Source: Arachidicoccus sp. BS20 (GTDB lineage: Bacteria; Bacteroidota; Bacteroidia; Chitinophagales; Chitinophagaceae). From it: a stretch of DNA of 64,000 bases. The position numbers were made by a program, and so were the translations under genes. The stretch's first letter is position 1. Each line of letters opens with the position of its first letter. The notes under the pieces are model-generated. The model was not told the DNA's origin. It did not search any database and saw only the letters and a program-made list of their open reading frames with translations. Location: the NCBI RefSeq assembly GCF_001659705.1, contig NZ_CP015971.1:1178001-1242000 (forward strand), in the 5' to 3' direction. Below, piece by piece: positions 19,224 to 27,043 of this stretch.

Positions 19224-19346
19224 TAATTAACTTGTATTAAATAAATGAAACAATAATCTTAAACGCTATGCCCTTTCCTTTGCATCGGGCTAATGTCCTA
19301 TCTTCGCAAAAATACTAATTCTTTTTTCTTATTCTTCTTAAATTAC

Positions 19347-20087
19347 ATGATTGGTAAATCGCTTACGATTCTGGACGAGATTGATAGTTCCAACAACTAT
19401 GCCATGAGCGAAGCTATGAGGGGTACGGCAAAGCACGGCGCGGCATTTATGGCATTGCATCAAACGGCAGGCAAAGGGCAAAGAGGCAAGCAATGGAACG
19501 ATGAAACAGGCAAAAACATTGCGCTATCAATATTGCTCGATATGTCCGGAACACCTGTAAACACACAGTTTCTGCTGAATACGGCAGTTGCATTGGCTGC
19601 ATATGATTTGTTCAAAAAATATGCGCTTGACGAAACAAAAATAAAATGGTCGAATGATATTTACTGGCGCGACAGAAAGGCAGTCGGCATTTTGATTGAA
19701 AACAAATTCATCGGACAAAATTGGCAGTGGGCGATTGCAGGAATCGGCATGAACATTAATCAAACTTCGTTTGATGAATCGCTCGGGAAGAAAGTCGTTT
19801 CGCTGAAACAAATTACAGGAAAGGAATTTGACATCGTTGAACTCGCAAAAGAATTATGTGCTTTTCTGGATAAAAGATTTGAACAATTCAAAGCAAAAAA
19901 ATTTGACGAATTATTGGAAGAATACAATGAAAACCTGTTCCGGAAAAATGAAGCAACACGTTTAAAATACGATGGACAAACTTTTGAAGCAATCATCCGA
20001 CATGCTGATGAGCAGGGCAACCTCCGGATTGACGGCGCGCCGAAACCGTTTTTTACTTTCGGGGAGATTGAATGGCTCATTGTCTGA
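19347..20087 (+). CDS. birA: Biotin-[acetyl-CoA-carboxylase] ligase, short form
   Basis: The enzyme activates biotin to biotinyl-AMP and attaches it to the carrier protein of acetyl-CoA carboxylase. The 246-residue protein has the catalytic loop QTAGKGQRGKQW (the GRGRxGR-like biotinyl-AMP loop) at about 50-61 and the KWSNDIYW motif (the KWPND equivalent). It lacks the N-terminal helix-turn-helix, so it is a mono-functional ligase and not a repressor. I chose ATG 19347 because the 18 residues upstream are Phe/Leu-rich and overlap the rsfS promoter region. Confidence 0.93.
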   Translation: MIGKSLTILDEIDSSNNYAMSEAMRGTAKHGAAFMALHQTAGKGQRGKQWNDETGKNIALSILLDMSGTPVNTQFLLNTAVALAAYDLFKKYALDETKIKWSNDIYWRDRKAVGILIENKFIGQNWQWAIAGIGMNINQTSFDESLGKKVVSLKQITGKEFDIVELAKELCAFLDKRFEQFKAKKFDELLEEYNENLFRKNEATRLKYDGQTFEAIIRHADEQGNLRIDGAPKPFFTFGEIEWLIV

Positions 20088-20176
20088 ACGAGGATTCGGG
20101 AAGATTGCAGGATTACGAGGATTGAATCATAATATCAACTAAAAAATCGTGTAATATAAAGCATACTGAAAAATTA

Positions 20177-21331
20177 ATGAACGATTATAAAAATATTTCC
20201 TTTTTCAAAGGACTGAATGCTTTACGTTTTTTTGCTGCCTATTTGGTGGTAATGCACCATGCGGAAACGATTCGCCGCAAAAACGGCATTGCCAATTTTG
20301 AATGGTTCAGCGTTTTCCGCAACGGTACAAATGCCGTGAATTTCTTCTTCGTCCTCAGTGGATTTTTAATTACCTATTTGTTACTGAAAGAACATAAGCG
20401 CACAGGAAGCATCAGCATCAGAAACTTTTACATCAAAAGAATTTTGCGCATTTGGCCTCTTTATTTCCTACTCGTAATCGCCGGAACGCTTGTGATTCCT
20501 GCATTTATCAAACTGTTGCACATTGATTATGTAATGCCTTACACATTTGGGCAAAGCTGGTTTTACTTCGTATTTTTTGTTCCGGGTTTAGTTACGTTTT
20601 ATTTCGGGCATCATTTGTTAGAGCCATTGTGGTCAATCGGTGTGGAAGAAGTTTTTTATTTGATTTGGGCACCGCTGTTTAAATTTCTCAGAAAAAGAAT
20701 TTTGTTTATTCTTTTCGCTGTCATTTGTATAAAAATCGTTTTAATCGCACTCTCGCTTACCATAATTAAAAATGAATTATTCAATTACATTGTAAATACG
20801 TTCAACTTTGAAGCAATGGCAATTGGCGGGCTTGGCGCGTGTTTCGTTTATAACAGACAACGACCGATTTCCAGTTTATGGATGTATAAAATGCCAGTAC
20901 AAATTGTTGTTTATTTCGCGCTGTTTATCTTTCTGTTATTCAACATCAATATTCATAATGTTGTGTGGAATACAGTTTTTAACGCCCCCGTTTTTTCAAA
21001 TATTTTGATAGACTTTTTATTTTTATATTTAATCATCGGCGTATCGCTGATTGAACACAACATCATCAAACTAAGGTCAAAAACCTTGTCTTATCTCGGC
21101 GAAATTTCTTACGGAATTTATATGTATCACATGATTCTGGTGTTTGCGATAATTTTGTTTTTGAAAAGATATCTGATACATCTGAATCTTGCGACGGGAA
21201 CAATTGTGTTTTACGCCATCATCACGCCGGCTGTGATTTTGGTTGCATCATTGTCAAGATTTTACTTTGAAAAACGGTTTTTAAATCTGAGAAAAAATAT
21301 TGAACCACAAAGACACAACGACACAAAGTAA
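20177..21331 (+). CDS. Acyltransferase family 3 membrane protein
   Basis: A 384-residue polytopic protein with about ten transmembrane helices and the Acyltransferase_3 signatures FNALRFFAAYLVVMHHAE at the N-terminus and FFVLSGFLITYLLLKE at about 57-72, plus RILRIWPLYF. The family O-acylates cell-surface polysaccharides, peptidoglycan or lipids from the membrane. The His pair at the end of helix 1 (MHH) is the expected catalytic position. There is no glycan cluster nearby to indicate the acceptor. The last codons run into acacaaagtaattcgtgt repeat DNA, so the C-terminal tail is partly repeat-encoded. Confidence 0.88.
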   Translation: MNDYKNISFFKGLNALRFFAAYLVVMHHAETIRRKNGIANFEWFSVFRNGTNAVNFFFVLSGFLITYLLLKEHKRTGSISIRNFYIKRILRIWPLYFLLVIAGTLVIPAFIKLLHIDYVMPYTFGQSWFYFVFFVPGLVTFYFGHHLLEPLWSIGVEEVFYLIWAPLFKFLRKRILFILFAVICIKIVLIALSLTIIKNELFNYIVNTFNFEAMAIGGLGACFVYNRQRPISSLWMYKMPVQIVVYFALFIFLLFNINIHNVVWNTVFNAPVFSNILIDFLFLYLIIGVSLIEHNIIKLRSKTLSYLGEISYGIYMYHMILVFAIILFLKRYLIHLNLATGTIVFYAIITPAVILVASLSRFYFEKRFLNLRKNIEPQRHNDTK

Positions 21332-21391
21332 TTCGTGTAATTGACTTCGTCAAATATACATTTCGCCTTAATTCGTGTAATAAAATTCATC

Positions 21392-22030
21392 ATGCTGAAA
21401 ATTCAAATATTTACTTTCAACCCGTTTCAGGAAAATACTTATGTGCTGCGCAATGACAAAGGCGAAGCAATTATCATAGATGCAGGTGCCTATTTTCCCG
21501 CGGAAGTTCAAACGCTGTACGATTACATTTTGCGCGCAGGTTTGCAACCTAAATTTTTACTGAATACACACTGCCATCTCGACCACATTTTCGGCATTGA
21601 AGCAATTGGTAAAAAATATAATTTGGAATTATTCATTCATCCATTGGAAGAAGAAATCATAGCGAAAGCAAAAGAATCGGGCGAAAAATTCGGACTGAAT
21701 GTTGAAGATTTTACAGCAAAAATAAATTTCGTAAACGAAGGCGAAACGATAACTTTAGGCAATGACGAACTGAGGGTAATTCTTGCGCCGGGACATTCGC
21801 CAGGAAGCATTTGTTTTTACAACGAAGAACAAAATTTTCTTATCGGCGGCGATGTGCTTTTTCGCGAAAGCATCGGCAGAACAGATTTATACAAAGGCAG
21901 CCATGAACAACTTTTGCATAGCATTAAGGAAAAATTGTTCATCTTGCCCGACGAAACTGTTGTCTATCCCGGGCACGGAACAGCAACAACTATCGGTTAT
22001 GAAAAATTGCATAATCCGTTTTTACAGTAA
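21392..22030 (+). CDS. MBL-fold hydrolase, glyoxalase II-like
   Basis: A 212-residue metallo-beta-lactamase-fold protein with the di-metal motif THCHLDH (HxHxDH), the Gly-rich APGHSPGS that supplies the third His, and the late GGDVLF and YPGHGTAT segments. These match the YcbL/GloB-like subgroup of thioester or persulfide hydrolases. I chose ATG 21392 (MLKIQIFTFNPFQENTY) because the preceding 17 codons are encoded by acacgaatt-type repeat DNA, and the chosen start gives the standard family N-terminus. The substrate is not known. Confidence 0.9.
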   Translation: MLKIQIFTFNPFQENTYVLRNDKGEAIIIDAGAYFPAEVQTLYDYILRAGLQPKFLLNTHCHLDHIFGIEAIGKKYNLELFIHPLEEEIIAKAKESGEKFGLNVEDFTAKINFVNEGETITLGNDELRVILAPGHSPGSICFYNEEQNFLIGGDVLFRESIGRTDLYKGSHEQLLHSIKEKLFILPDETVVYPGHGTATTIGYEKLHNPFLQ

Positions 22031-22047
22031 CAATATTTTTTAAAACG

Positions 22048-22207
22048 AAAACACATAGATACATAGGAATTTAAGTTAAGAATTGAAGTTTGTTTACAAT
22101 TCAACCGAGTGGGAAATCATAGTATTTTCATCTTCGATGAAAATCTAATGTGCAGCTTTACTCTTCTCTTCATTCATCTATATAAAAACTATGGAACTAT
22201 GTGGTTG
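22048..22207. repeat. MITE-like dispersed repeat, copy A
   Basis: About 160 bases bounded by imperfect terminal inverted repeats (left acacatagatacatagg, right ctatggaactatgtggtt). An internal small palindrome (TTTTCATCTTCGATGAAAA, 22125-22143) lies in the middle. The right half matches copy B at 33986-34143; one stretch of 29 bases has a single mismatch. It contains no open frame of note. It occupies most of the 304-base gap between the MBL hydrolase and the lipoprotein gene. Confidence 0.7.
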
Positions 22208-22296
22208 AATATTTAATTATTATGAAATGAGCCATAAGAACTTTGCATACCCAAAGAGATGATTATTCATGGCGAAACGGAGTTCAGCGAAGCCAA

Positions 22297-22328
22297 TTCC
22301 ATTTGACCATTAAAAACAATTAAAAAAT
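22297..22328 (+). repeat. Start-codon-proximal leader repeat, copy 1
   Basis: The block consists of TTCCATTTGACCATT followed by an A-rich tail (AAAAACAATTAAAAAA). It ends 6 bases before the ATG of the 22335 gene. The same block occurs upstream of three other genes in this window. In this copy it is preceded by GGCGAAACGGAGTTCAGCG (from 22271), which copy 4 also has. Confidence 0.65.
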
Positions 22329-22334
22329 AAACAG

Positions 22335-23495
22335 ATGAAAAAACTATTTTTATTAGGCGGCATCGTTACATTACTTGCAACAACAGCCTGCAAATCCAAC
22401 AACGGTGGTTCGTTTGAAGTAACGGGAAAAGTAAAAACCCAAAACGGCAAAAAGATTTATTTAAGGGAAATAGACTTTGCCAATCAGGCAACCATTTCCA
22501 TCGATTCCCAAGATGTAAAAAGCGATGGTTCTTTTGCATTAAAATCAGGCTCGAAAGTTACAGGACAACATTTGTTTTTGCTGAGTGTTGATAATGGTTT
22601 CCCGTTTATATTTATCAATGACAACGACAAAATCAACATTGAATTTGACCCTGCAAGCCCGCTCCATCCAAGCATTTCAGGCTCCGAAGTAACTTCAAAA
22701 TTATATGCTTTTATCAATAAGGAAAGTGCAAAAGATTCTGTGCTTAATGCGGCTTTGATTCAGTTAGATTCGTTGGGAAAACAAGCAACGACTACACCCG
22801 CACAAGATTCTTTAATCGGCGCATTGAAAAAAAACCGTGATGCAAAAATTGCCGATATCAATAGCGATATTAAAAACTTTGTAAACACTTCCGACAATGC
22901 ACTTTCCGTTTTTTATGTATTAAGTACGATGGCACCAAATACGCTTGCTCCGCAGGATTTACTTCCTTTGGCACAGGCTGCGAGTAATCGTTTCAAAGAA
23001 GACGGAAGCCTTGCCGGCTTTGCAAGCCGCGTGAAGGAAGCCGCAACAAATGAATCAAACCCGAATGCAAGTTTTGCGTTGCTTAATCAGCAAGCGCCGG
23101 ACTTGACAATGCAAACACCTGACGGGAAACCAATGAAAATCAGCGACTTTAAAGGCAAATATTTACTGGTTGATTTCTGGGCAAGTTGGTGCGGACCTTG
23201 TCGCGGCGAAAACCCTAATGTGGTAAAGGTTTACAATAAATACAAGGATAAAAATTTTACGATTCTTGGTGTATCATTGGATAACGACAAAGATGCGTGG
23301 ATTAAAGCCATTAAAGACGATAAGCTTTCATGGAATCACATGAGCGATTTAAAACAATGGAACAGCGCGGCTGTGCAGGCATACGGATTCCAAGGCATTC
23401 CATTTAATGTGCTGATTGACCCGACAGGAAAAATTATTGCCGACGATTTGCGCGGCGACGACCTGGACAATAAACTGGCGGAAGTGTTGAAGTAA
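22335..23495 (+). CDS. DUF4369/TlpA-like thioredoxin lipoprotein
   Basis: The 386-residue protein starts with a lipoprotein signal (MKKLFLLGGIVTLLATTAC, lipidated Cys19). A DUF4369 beta domain occupies about 25-125 and a helical region 125-245. The C-terminal TlpA/ResA thioredoxin fold carries WCGPC (Cys286, Cys289) and the cis-proline loop QGIPFNVLID. It is likely anchored in the outer or inner membrane facing the periplasm and reduces disulfides. It shares architecture with the 9566 gene but is lipidated and has its own leader. Confidence 0.93.
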   Translation: MKKLFLLGGIVTLLATTACKSNNGGSFEVTGKVKTQNGKKIYLREIDFANQATISIDSQDVKSDGSFALKSGSKVTGQHLFLLSVDNGFPFIFINDNDKINIEFDPASPLHPSISGSEVTSKLYAFINKESAKDSVLNAALIQLDSLGKQATTTPAQDSLIGALKKNRDAKIADINSDIKNFVNTSDNALSVFYVLSTMAPNTLAPQDLLPLAQAASNRFKEDGSLAGFASRVKEAATNESNPNASFALLNQQAPDLTMQTPDGKPMKISDFKGKYLLVDFWASWCGPCRGENPNVVKVYNKYKDKNFTILGVSLDNDKDAWIKAIKDDKLSWNHMSDLKQWNSAAVQAYGFQGIPFNVLIDPTGKIIADDLRGDDLDNKLAEVLK

Positions 23496-23584
23496 TTTTT
23501 CGCGACTACAATGTCCAAAAGACAATCTTCACTCTTTAAGAAAAACTTTACGAACTTTGCGACTGAAGAAACCGGATAAATGTT

Positions 23585-23866
23585 ATGATAAAATATACGC
23601 CTGCATTTTTAAACAAGTTGGAAAATGTGCTGCACGAAGCAGGATATTCGACACGCTATGAACGCGGCAATTTTCAAAGCGGCTGGTGCTTGCTGGAGCA
23701 AAAAGGTATTGTAGTGCTGAACAAATTTTTAGATACCGAAGGACGTATCAACACGTTGGCAGATTTAATTCCGCAGTTGCAGATTGATTTTGATAAACTT
23801 ACTTTGGAATCGCAAAAGCTATACGAATTTCTTACGCACAATGCATTGAAAGATGCGGAAGAATAA
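23585..23866 (+). CDS. Small conserved protein of unknown function
   Basis: A 93-residue acidic cytoplasmic protein beginning MIKYTPAFLNKLENVLHEAG with the conserved-looking core RYERGNFQSGWCLLEQKGIVVLNKF. The pattern suggests a small alpha/beta fold. I recognise it as the kind of protein annotated hypothetical in many Bacteroidota, but cannot name a family or role. It sits 90 bases after the lipoprotein gene and 67 bases before the YccF gene. Confidence 0.75.
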   Translation: MIKYTPAFLNKLENVLHEAGYSTRYERGNFQSGWCLLEQKGIVVLNKFLDTEGRINTLADLIPQLQIDFDKLTLESQKLYEFLTHNALKDAEE

Positions 23867-23932
23867 TTGCCGCAAATGCACAGATAAATAATAAAAGAAT
23901 CTGTATATCTATGGCATCTCAACTAAGTTTTT

Positions 23933-24307
23933 ATGAAACTCATCGGCAATATTATCTGGATTATATTTGGAGGCTTCATCGTTTTTCTCGAATACATCGT
24001 GAGCGGCTTGCTGTTGTGTGTAACTATTATCGGCATTCCGTTTGGCTTGCAATGTTTTAAAATCGGCGTGGCATCGCTCGCGCCGTTCGGTTTAAAAATT
24101 TATAATCGTCCGCCTGGAATTACAGGTGGTTGCCTTACCACTATTTTTAACATCATCTGGATTTTTTGCGGCGGCATCTGGATTGCACTTACACATTTGG
24201 TTTTCGGTTTGCTGTTTTGCATTACCATTATCGGCATTCCTTTCGGCAGACAACATTTTAAACTGATGAGCCTTTGCTTTACGCCGTTCGGTAAAGGTTT
24301 CGGGTAA
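23933..24307 (+). CDS. YccF-domain inner-membrane protein
   Basis: A 124-residue protein with two near-repeats of a YccF unit: each has a hydrophobic helix followed by the phrase CITIIGIPFG (VTIIGIPFGLQCFK, then ITIIGIPFGRQHFK). Four membrane segments are likely. The family is widespread but functionally uncharacterised. It lies about 100 bases upstream of the RiPP precursor gene on the same strand, with a probable promoter between, so I do not place it in that operon. Confidence 0.88.
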   Translation: MKLIGNIIWIIFGGFIVFLEYIVSGLLLCVTIIGIPFGLQCFKIGVASLAPFGLKIYNRPPGITGGCLTTIFNIIWIFCGGIWIALTHLVFGLLFCITIIGIPFGRQHFKLMSLCFTPFGKGFG

Positions 24308-24410
24308 TTATCTTCTTTTATAAATCTTAACGGAAAATATATTTCATCATTCAATAAAAATTCTCAACTTTATTGGGATTAATTTTTATCCATTCAAAAA
24401 TTTTAAAATA

Positions 24411-24707
24411 ATGCAGAACAAAAAAACAATACTGGCTTCTACTTTGGCGGTAAGCGCTTTGCTAATAGGTGCAAGCGTGAATCCCGCATCAGCATTCGGT
24501 TTCAGCAATTTAGGCAACGGCGAAAATGTACGCGCAAATTTGTCTAACAATGAAAACTCCGATAAAAATTTTGAACTGAAATGCGGCAAAAAAGACAAGT
24601 CCGATACTACATCTACCAAGAAAGAAAAGAAAGCGAAAAAAGGTAAAGACCACAAATGCGGCAAAGACGGCAAGTGCGGCGAAGGCGGTTGTGGTGGAAA
24701 AATGTAA
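24411..24707 (+). CDS. Putative HvfA/bufferin-like RiPP precursor peptide
   Basis: The 98-residue product has a Sec signal peptide (MQNKKTILASTLAVSALLIG to PASA, likely cut after Ala28). A short leader-like region (FELKCGKK at 54-61) is followed by a Lys-rich linker and a C-terminal core rich in Lys, Gly and Cys ending KCGEGGCGGKM. The four cysteines are 58, 83, 89 and 94, three of them in KCG. This matches HvfA and bufferin-type precursors, whose Cys residues are converted to oxazolone/thioamide or thiooxazole groups that bind copper. The genes for an MNIO oxidase and its partner follow directly. The modification and the metal are inferred. No copper-responsive site was identified. Confidence 0.72.
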   Translation: MQNKKTILASTLAVSALLIGASVNPASAFGFSNLGNGENVRANLSNNENSDKNFELKCGKKDKSDTTSTKKEKKAKKGKDHKCGKDGKCGEGGCGGKM

Positions 24708-24716
24708 TCTTTTATT

Positions 24717-24767
24717 AAATGGATAGTTGAAAGTGCAAATTTTTAAACAACTTTCAACTATCCATTT
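24717..24767 (+). terminator. Long hairpin between precursor and maturase genes
   Basis: A perfect 18-bp inverted repeat (left arm 24717-24734, right arm 24750-24767, core GGATAGTTGAAAGT) with a 15-base loop is followed by a T-rich tract. It lies 9 bases after the precursor stop and 15 before the MNIO start. I read it as a partial terminator or processing site that lets the precursor be made in excess of the enzymes; a full terminator would need a separate maturase promoter, which I do not see. Confidence 0.7.
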
Positions 24768-24782
24768 TTAATTTTCAACTAT

Positions 24783-25619
24783 ATGGTCGGCATAGGATTA
24801 AGAAAAGATTTTGCGGAAGAACTGATTGACGATAACGCGCTAAAGCCCGATTTTATTGAGGTTGCACCCGAAAACTGGATGAACATCGGCGGTTATTGGA
24901 AGAAGCAGTTACACAAAGCATTGGAAAAATTTCCCTTGTTTACGCATGGATTGTCTCTATCCATCGGCAGTCCCGATGAACTGGATTTTGAATTTTTAAA
25001 AAGAATAAAATCATTTTTGAAAGAAACCAATGCGCAGGTGTATTCCGAGCATTTGAGTTATTCAAAATGCGACAATGCGCACTTGTATGATTTGCTGCCG
25101 ATACCTTTTACCGAAGATGCAGTCAATCATGTTTCGGAAAGAATCAAAACTGTGCAGGACTTGTTGGAAAGGAAATTAACAATTGAAATTGTAAGCTATT
25201 ATACGCCGCTTGCGCCCGAAATGAACGAGGTGGAATTTATCAACGCCATCGTTGCAAATGCAGACTGCGAGCTGCTTTTGGACGTGAACAATGTGTATGT
25301 CAACAGCTTTAATCATCATTACAACGCGAAAGAATTTATTGATAAATTGCCTTTGGATAAAGTGCATTATATCCACATGGCGGGACATACAAAAGTCTCC
25401 GACGATTTGATTATCGATACACACGGCGAAGCGATTATAGATCCTGTGTACGATTTATTTAGTTATACAATGAAGAAGTTAAATCGTGAAGTTCCCGTGC
25501 TGCTGGAACGCGATTTTAATATTCCTGAAATGGAAGAACTGCAAACCGAAATGGATAATCTGCGCGACATTATCAAATCTTCTTTGAAAAAGAAATCTTC
25601 TCATGCAATCGCTCACTAA
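24783..25619 (+). CDS. hvfB: DUF692 / MNIO-type RiPP maturase (HvfB-like)
   Basis: Multinuclear non-heme iron-dependent oxidases (MNIOs, DUF692) oxidise precursor-peptide cysteines, as in MbnB and HvfB. The 278-residue TIM-barrel protein has the expected metal-ligand positions in order: Glu26 (IEVAPENW), His55 (FTHGLSLS), Glu89/His90 (YSEHLSY), Glu135, Asp167 (LLLDVNNVYVN), His198 (YIHMAGH), Asp212 and His214 (DTHGE), and Glu242 (LLERDFN). Length and motif order are standard for the family. The last 17 bases overlap the DUF2063 gene, indicating translational coupling. Confidence 0.92.
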   Translation: MVGIGLRKDFAEELIDDNALKPDFIEVAPENWMNIGGYWKKQLHKALEKFPLFTHGLSLSIGSPDELDFEFLKRIKSFLKETNAQVYSEHLSYSKCDNAHLYDLLPIPFTEDAVNHVSERIKTVQDLLERKLTIEIVSYYTPLAPEMNEVEFINAIVANADCELLLDVNNVYVNSFNHHYNAKEFIDKLPLDKVHYIHMAGHTKVSDDLIIDTHGEAIIDPVYDLFSYTMKKLNREVPVLLERDFNIPEMEELQTEMDNLRDIIKSSLKKKSSHAIAH

Positions 25620-26361
25620 TACATTTGAACAGCAATCTAAGCTGGCAAGTTATTGCCGTACGGGCGAATACGAAATATTGGAAAATGTAAATGAAAAGAA
25701 TGTTTCACAGTATCGTCGTTTGGTGTTTAATGTTGTGGACGATATGCTGCAAACCGCGTATCCATTGACTTTCGAGTTATTAACAAAAGATGAATGGACA
25801 AATATTACCAAAGAATTTTTTGCCAATCATGCCTGCATTTCTCCGCAGGTTTGGTCTATGCCGAAAGAGTTTTATGAATATTTATCGGCAGGGGAAAATC
25901 ATTTTCTGATAAAAAAATATCCTTTCATTTTAGAGCTATTATGGTTTGAATGGCTCGAAGTGGAAATGTTTATGATGGAAGATAAAGCTGTTGATTATTC
26001 AATTGACGGGAACATAGAAAATGATTTATTGGTTATAAATCCTGAAGTTCATTTACAACATTTTCATTATCCGGTTCATTTGAAAAATGCGAAAGAAATT
26101 TCCGAAGATGATAAAAGAAATTATTTTCTTTCCCTGCATCGTGAGCCGGAAAGCGGCGAAGTGATTTTCACTTCTTTGTCGCCTGCATTATTAAGAGTTC
26201 TTGAATTGTTGTTAGAAGAACCAATGTCTGCAAACGCAGTCGCAGCAAGCATTTGCAAGGAAATGAATTTTGAAAGAAATAATGAAATTGATGCAATGCT
26301 TTTGCAGTTTGTCCAAAATGCTTTGGAAACAAAATTGATTTTGGGTTTTCTGGTAAGATAG
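25603..26361 (+). CDS. hvfC: DUF2063 RiPP-maturation partner protein (HvfC-like)
   Basis: A 252-residue DUF2063 protein, the usual partner of MNIO enzymes, thought to recognise and deliver the precursor. The N-terminal DUF2063 domain (about 1-95) begins with the family pattern FEQQSKLASYCRTGEY and includes VSQYRRLVFNVVDDMLQTAYP. The C-terminal part (about 130-252) is a winged-helix-like domain of the type found in MbnC/HvfC relatives. It overlaps the MNIO gene by 17 bases. No DoxX-like HvfD gene follows, because the next gene is on the other strand. Confidence 0.9.
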   Translation: MQSLTNTFEQQSKLASYCRTGEYEILENVNEKNVSQYRRLVFNVVDDMLQTAYPLTFELLTKDEWTNITKEFFANHACISPQVWSMPKEFYEYLSAGENHFLIKKYPFILELLWFEWLEVEMFMMEDKAVDYSIDGNIENDLLVINPEVHLQHFHYPVHLKNAKEISEDDKRNYFLSLHREPESGEVIFTSLSPALLRVLELLLEEPMSANAVAASICKEMNFERNNEIDAMLLQFVQNALETKLILGFLVR

Positions 26362-26436
26362 TTTTACCACAGAGAAAATACACGAAGTTGCACAAAGACC
26401 CATACTCAGGACTGACGTTTCACACCTCACGAAAGA

Positions 26437-27000
26437 TTATTGATAATAATTTTCATCCAAATAAAAATAACCGTCGTCTTTCTTCCAATACCAAAACTTA
26501 TTATCGTATTTGTAGTAATAACCTTTCACGCCTTTCTTTGCAAGCGTATCTGGAACGAGCAAAACTCTCGGCGGAATTTCTTTAAAACGATATGCCAGAT
26601 TCTTTACCTGATTCGGCGTAAACGCACGTGTAGCCTGATTTAGCGAATCCAAATTATGTGAAACATCCGGTGGCAAATTTGCAGAATCTATCTGCAACAT
26701 TCCATGACTGTCAATAACAACAGTTGCCGTAGCAGCTACGCTGTTTGCAACCGGAACGGCTGCATTTACGGCAACGCTGTCAGCTTTATTATTATAAGAA
26801 TCCTGAATATTTTTCTGTGTATTATGAAACGTGTTTGAATCCAGGATAACAGCTTTCTTAACATATTGCGGCTTCTGGATTCTATCCGGCGCAACCTTTG
26901 GATGTACAGGTTGTGTTGTTGTTTGCTGGGGAACAGTTCTTCTTCCGCATGAGATAAATACCATGCCGGAGACAAATGCTATGTAAAATAAATTTTTCAT
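26437..27000 (-). CDS. Lipoprotein of unknown function
   Basis: I chose ATG 27000 because it gives a clean lipoprotein signal (MKNLFYIAFVSGMVFISCG, lipidated Cys18); a longer frame begins nine codons earlier without improving it. The 187-residue product has a Pro/Gln/Thr-rich linker, an Ala/Val-rich central segment, and a Tyr/Lys-rich C-terminus ending KYDNKFWYWKKDDGYFYLDENYYQ-like (positions 164-187). The repeated Trp/Tyr pattern suggests a small beta module. No family was recognised. It is convergent with the DUF2063 gene and lies 43 bases after hisS, so it is possibly co-transcribed with hisS. Confidence 0.75.
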   Translation of the reverse strand: MKNLFYIAFVSGMVFISCGRRTVPQQTTTQPVHPKVAPDRIQKPQYVKKAVILDSNTFHNTQKNIQDSYNNKADSVAVNAAVPVANSVAATATVVIDSHGMLQIDSANLPPDVSHNLDSLNQATRAFTPNQVKNLAYRFKEIPPRVLLVPDTLAKKGVKGYYYKYDNKFWYWKKDDGYFYLDENYYQ

Positions 27001-27043
27001 TAAAAATCGTTTTCGACAATTAAGCAATTATCAATCCAAAAAA

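Noticed and set aside
24386-24673. A 95-residue minus frame over the RiPP precursor
   Set aside because: The plus-strand gene has a signal peptide, core motif and partner operon; the reverse frame is its shadow.
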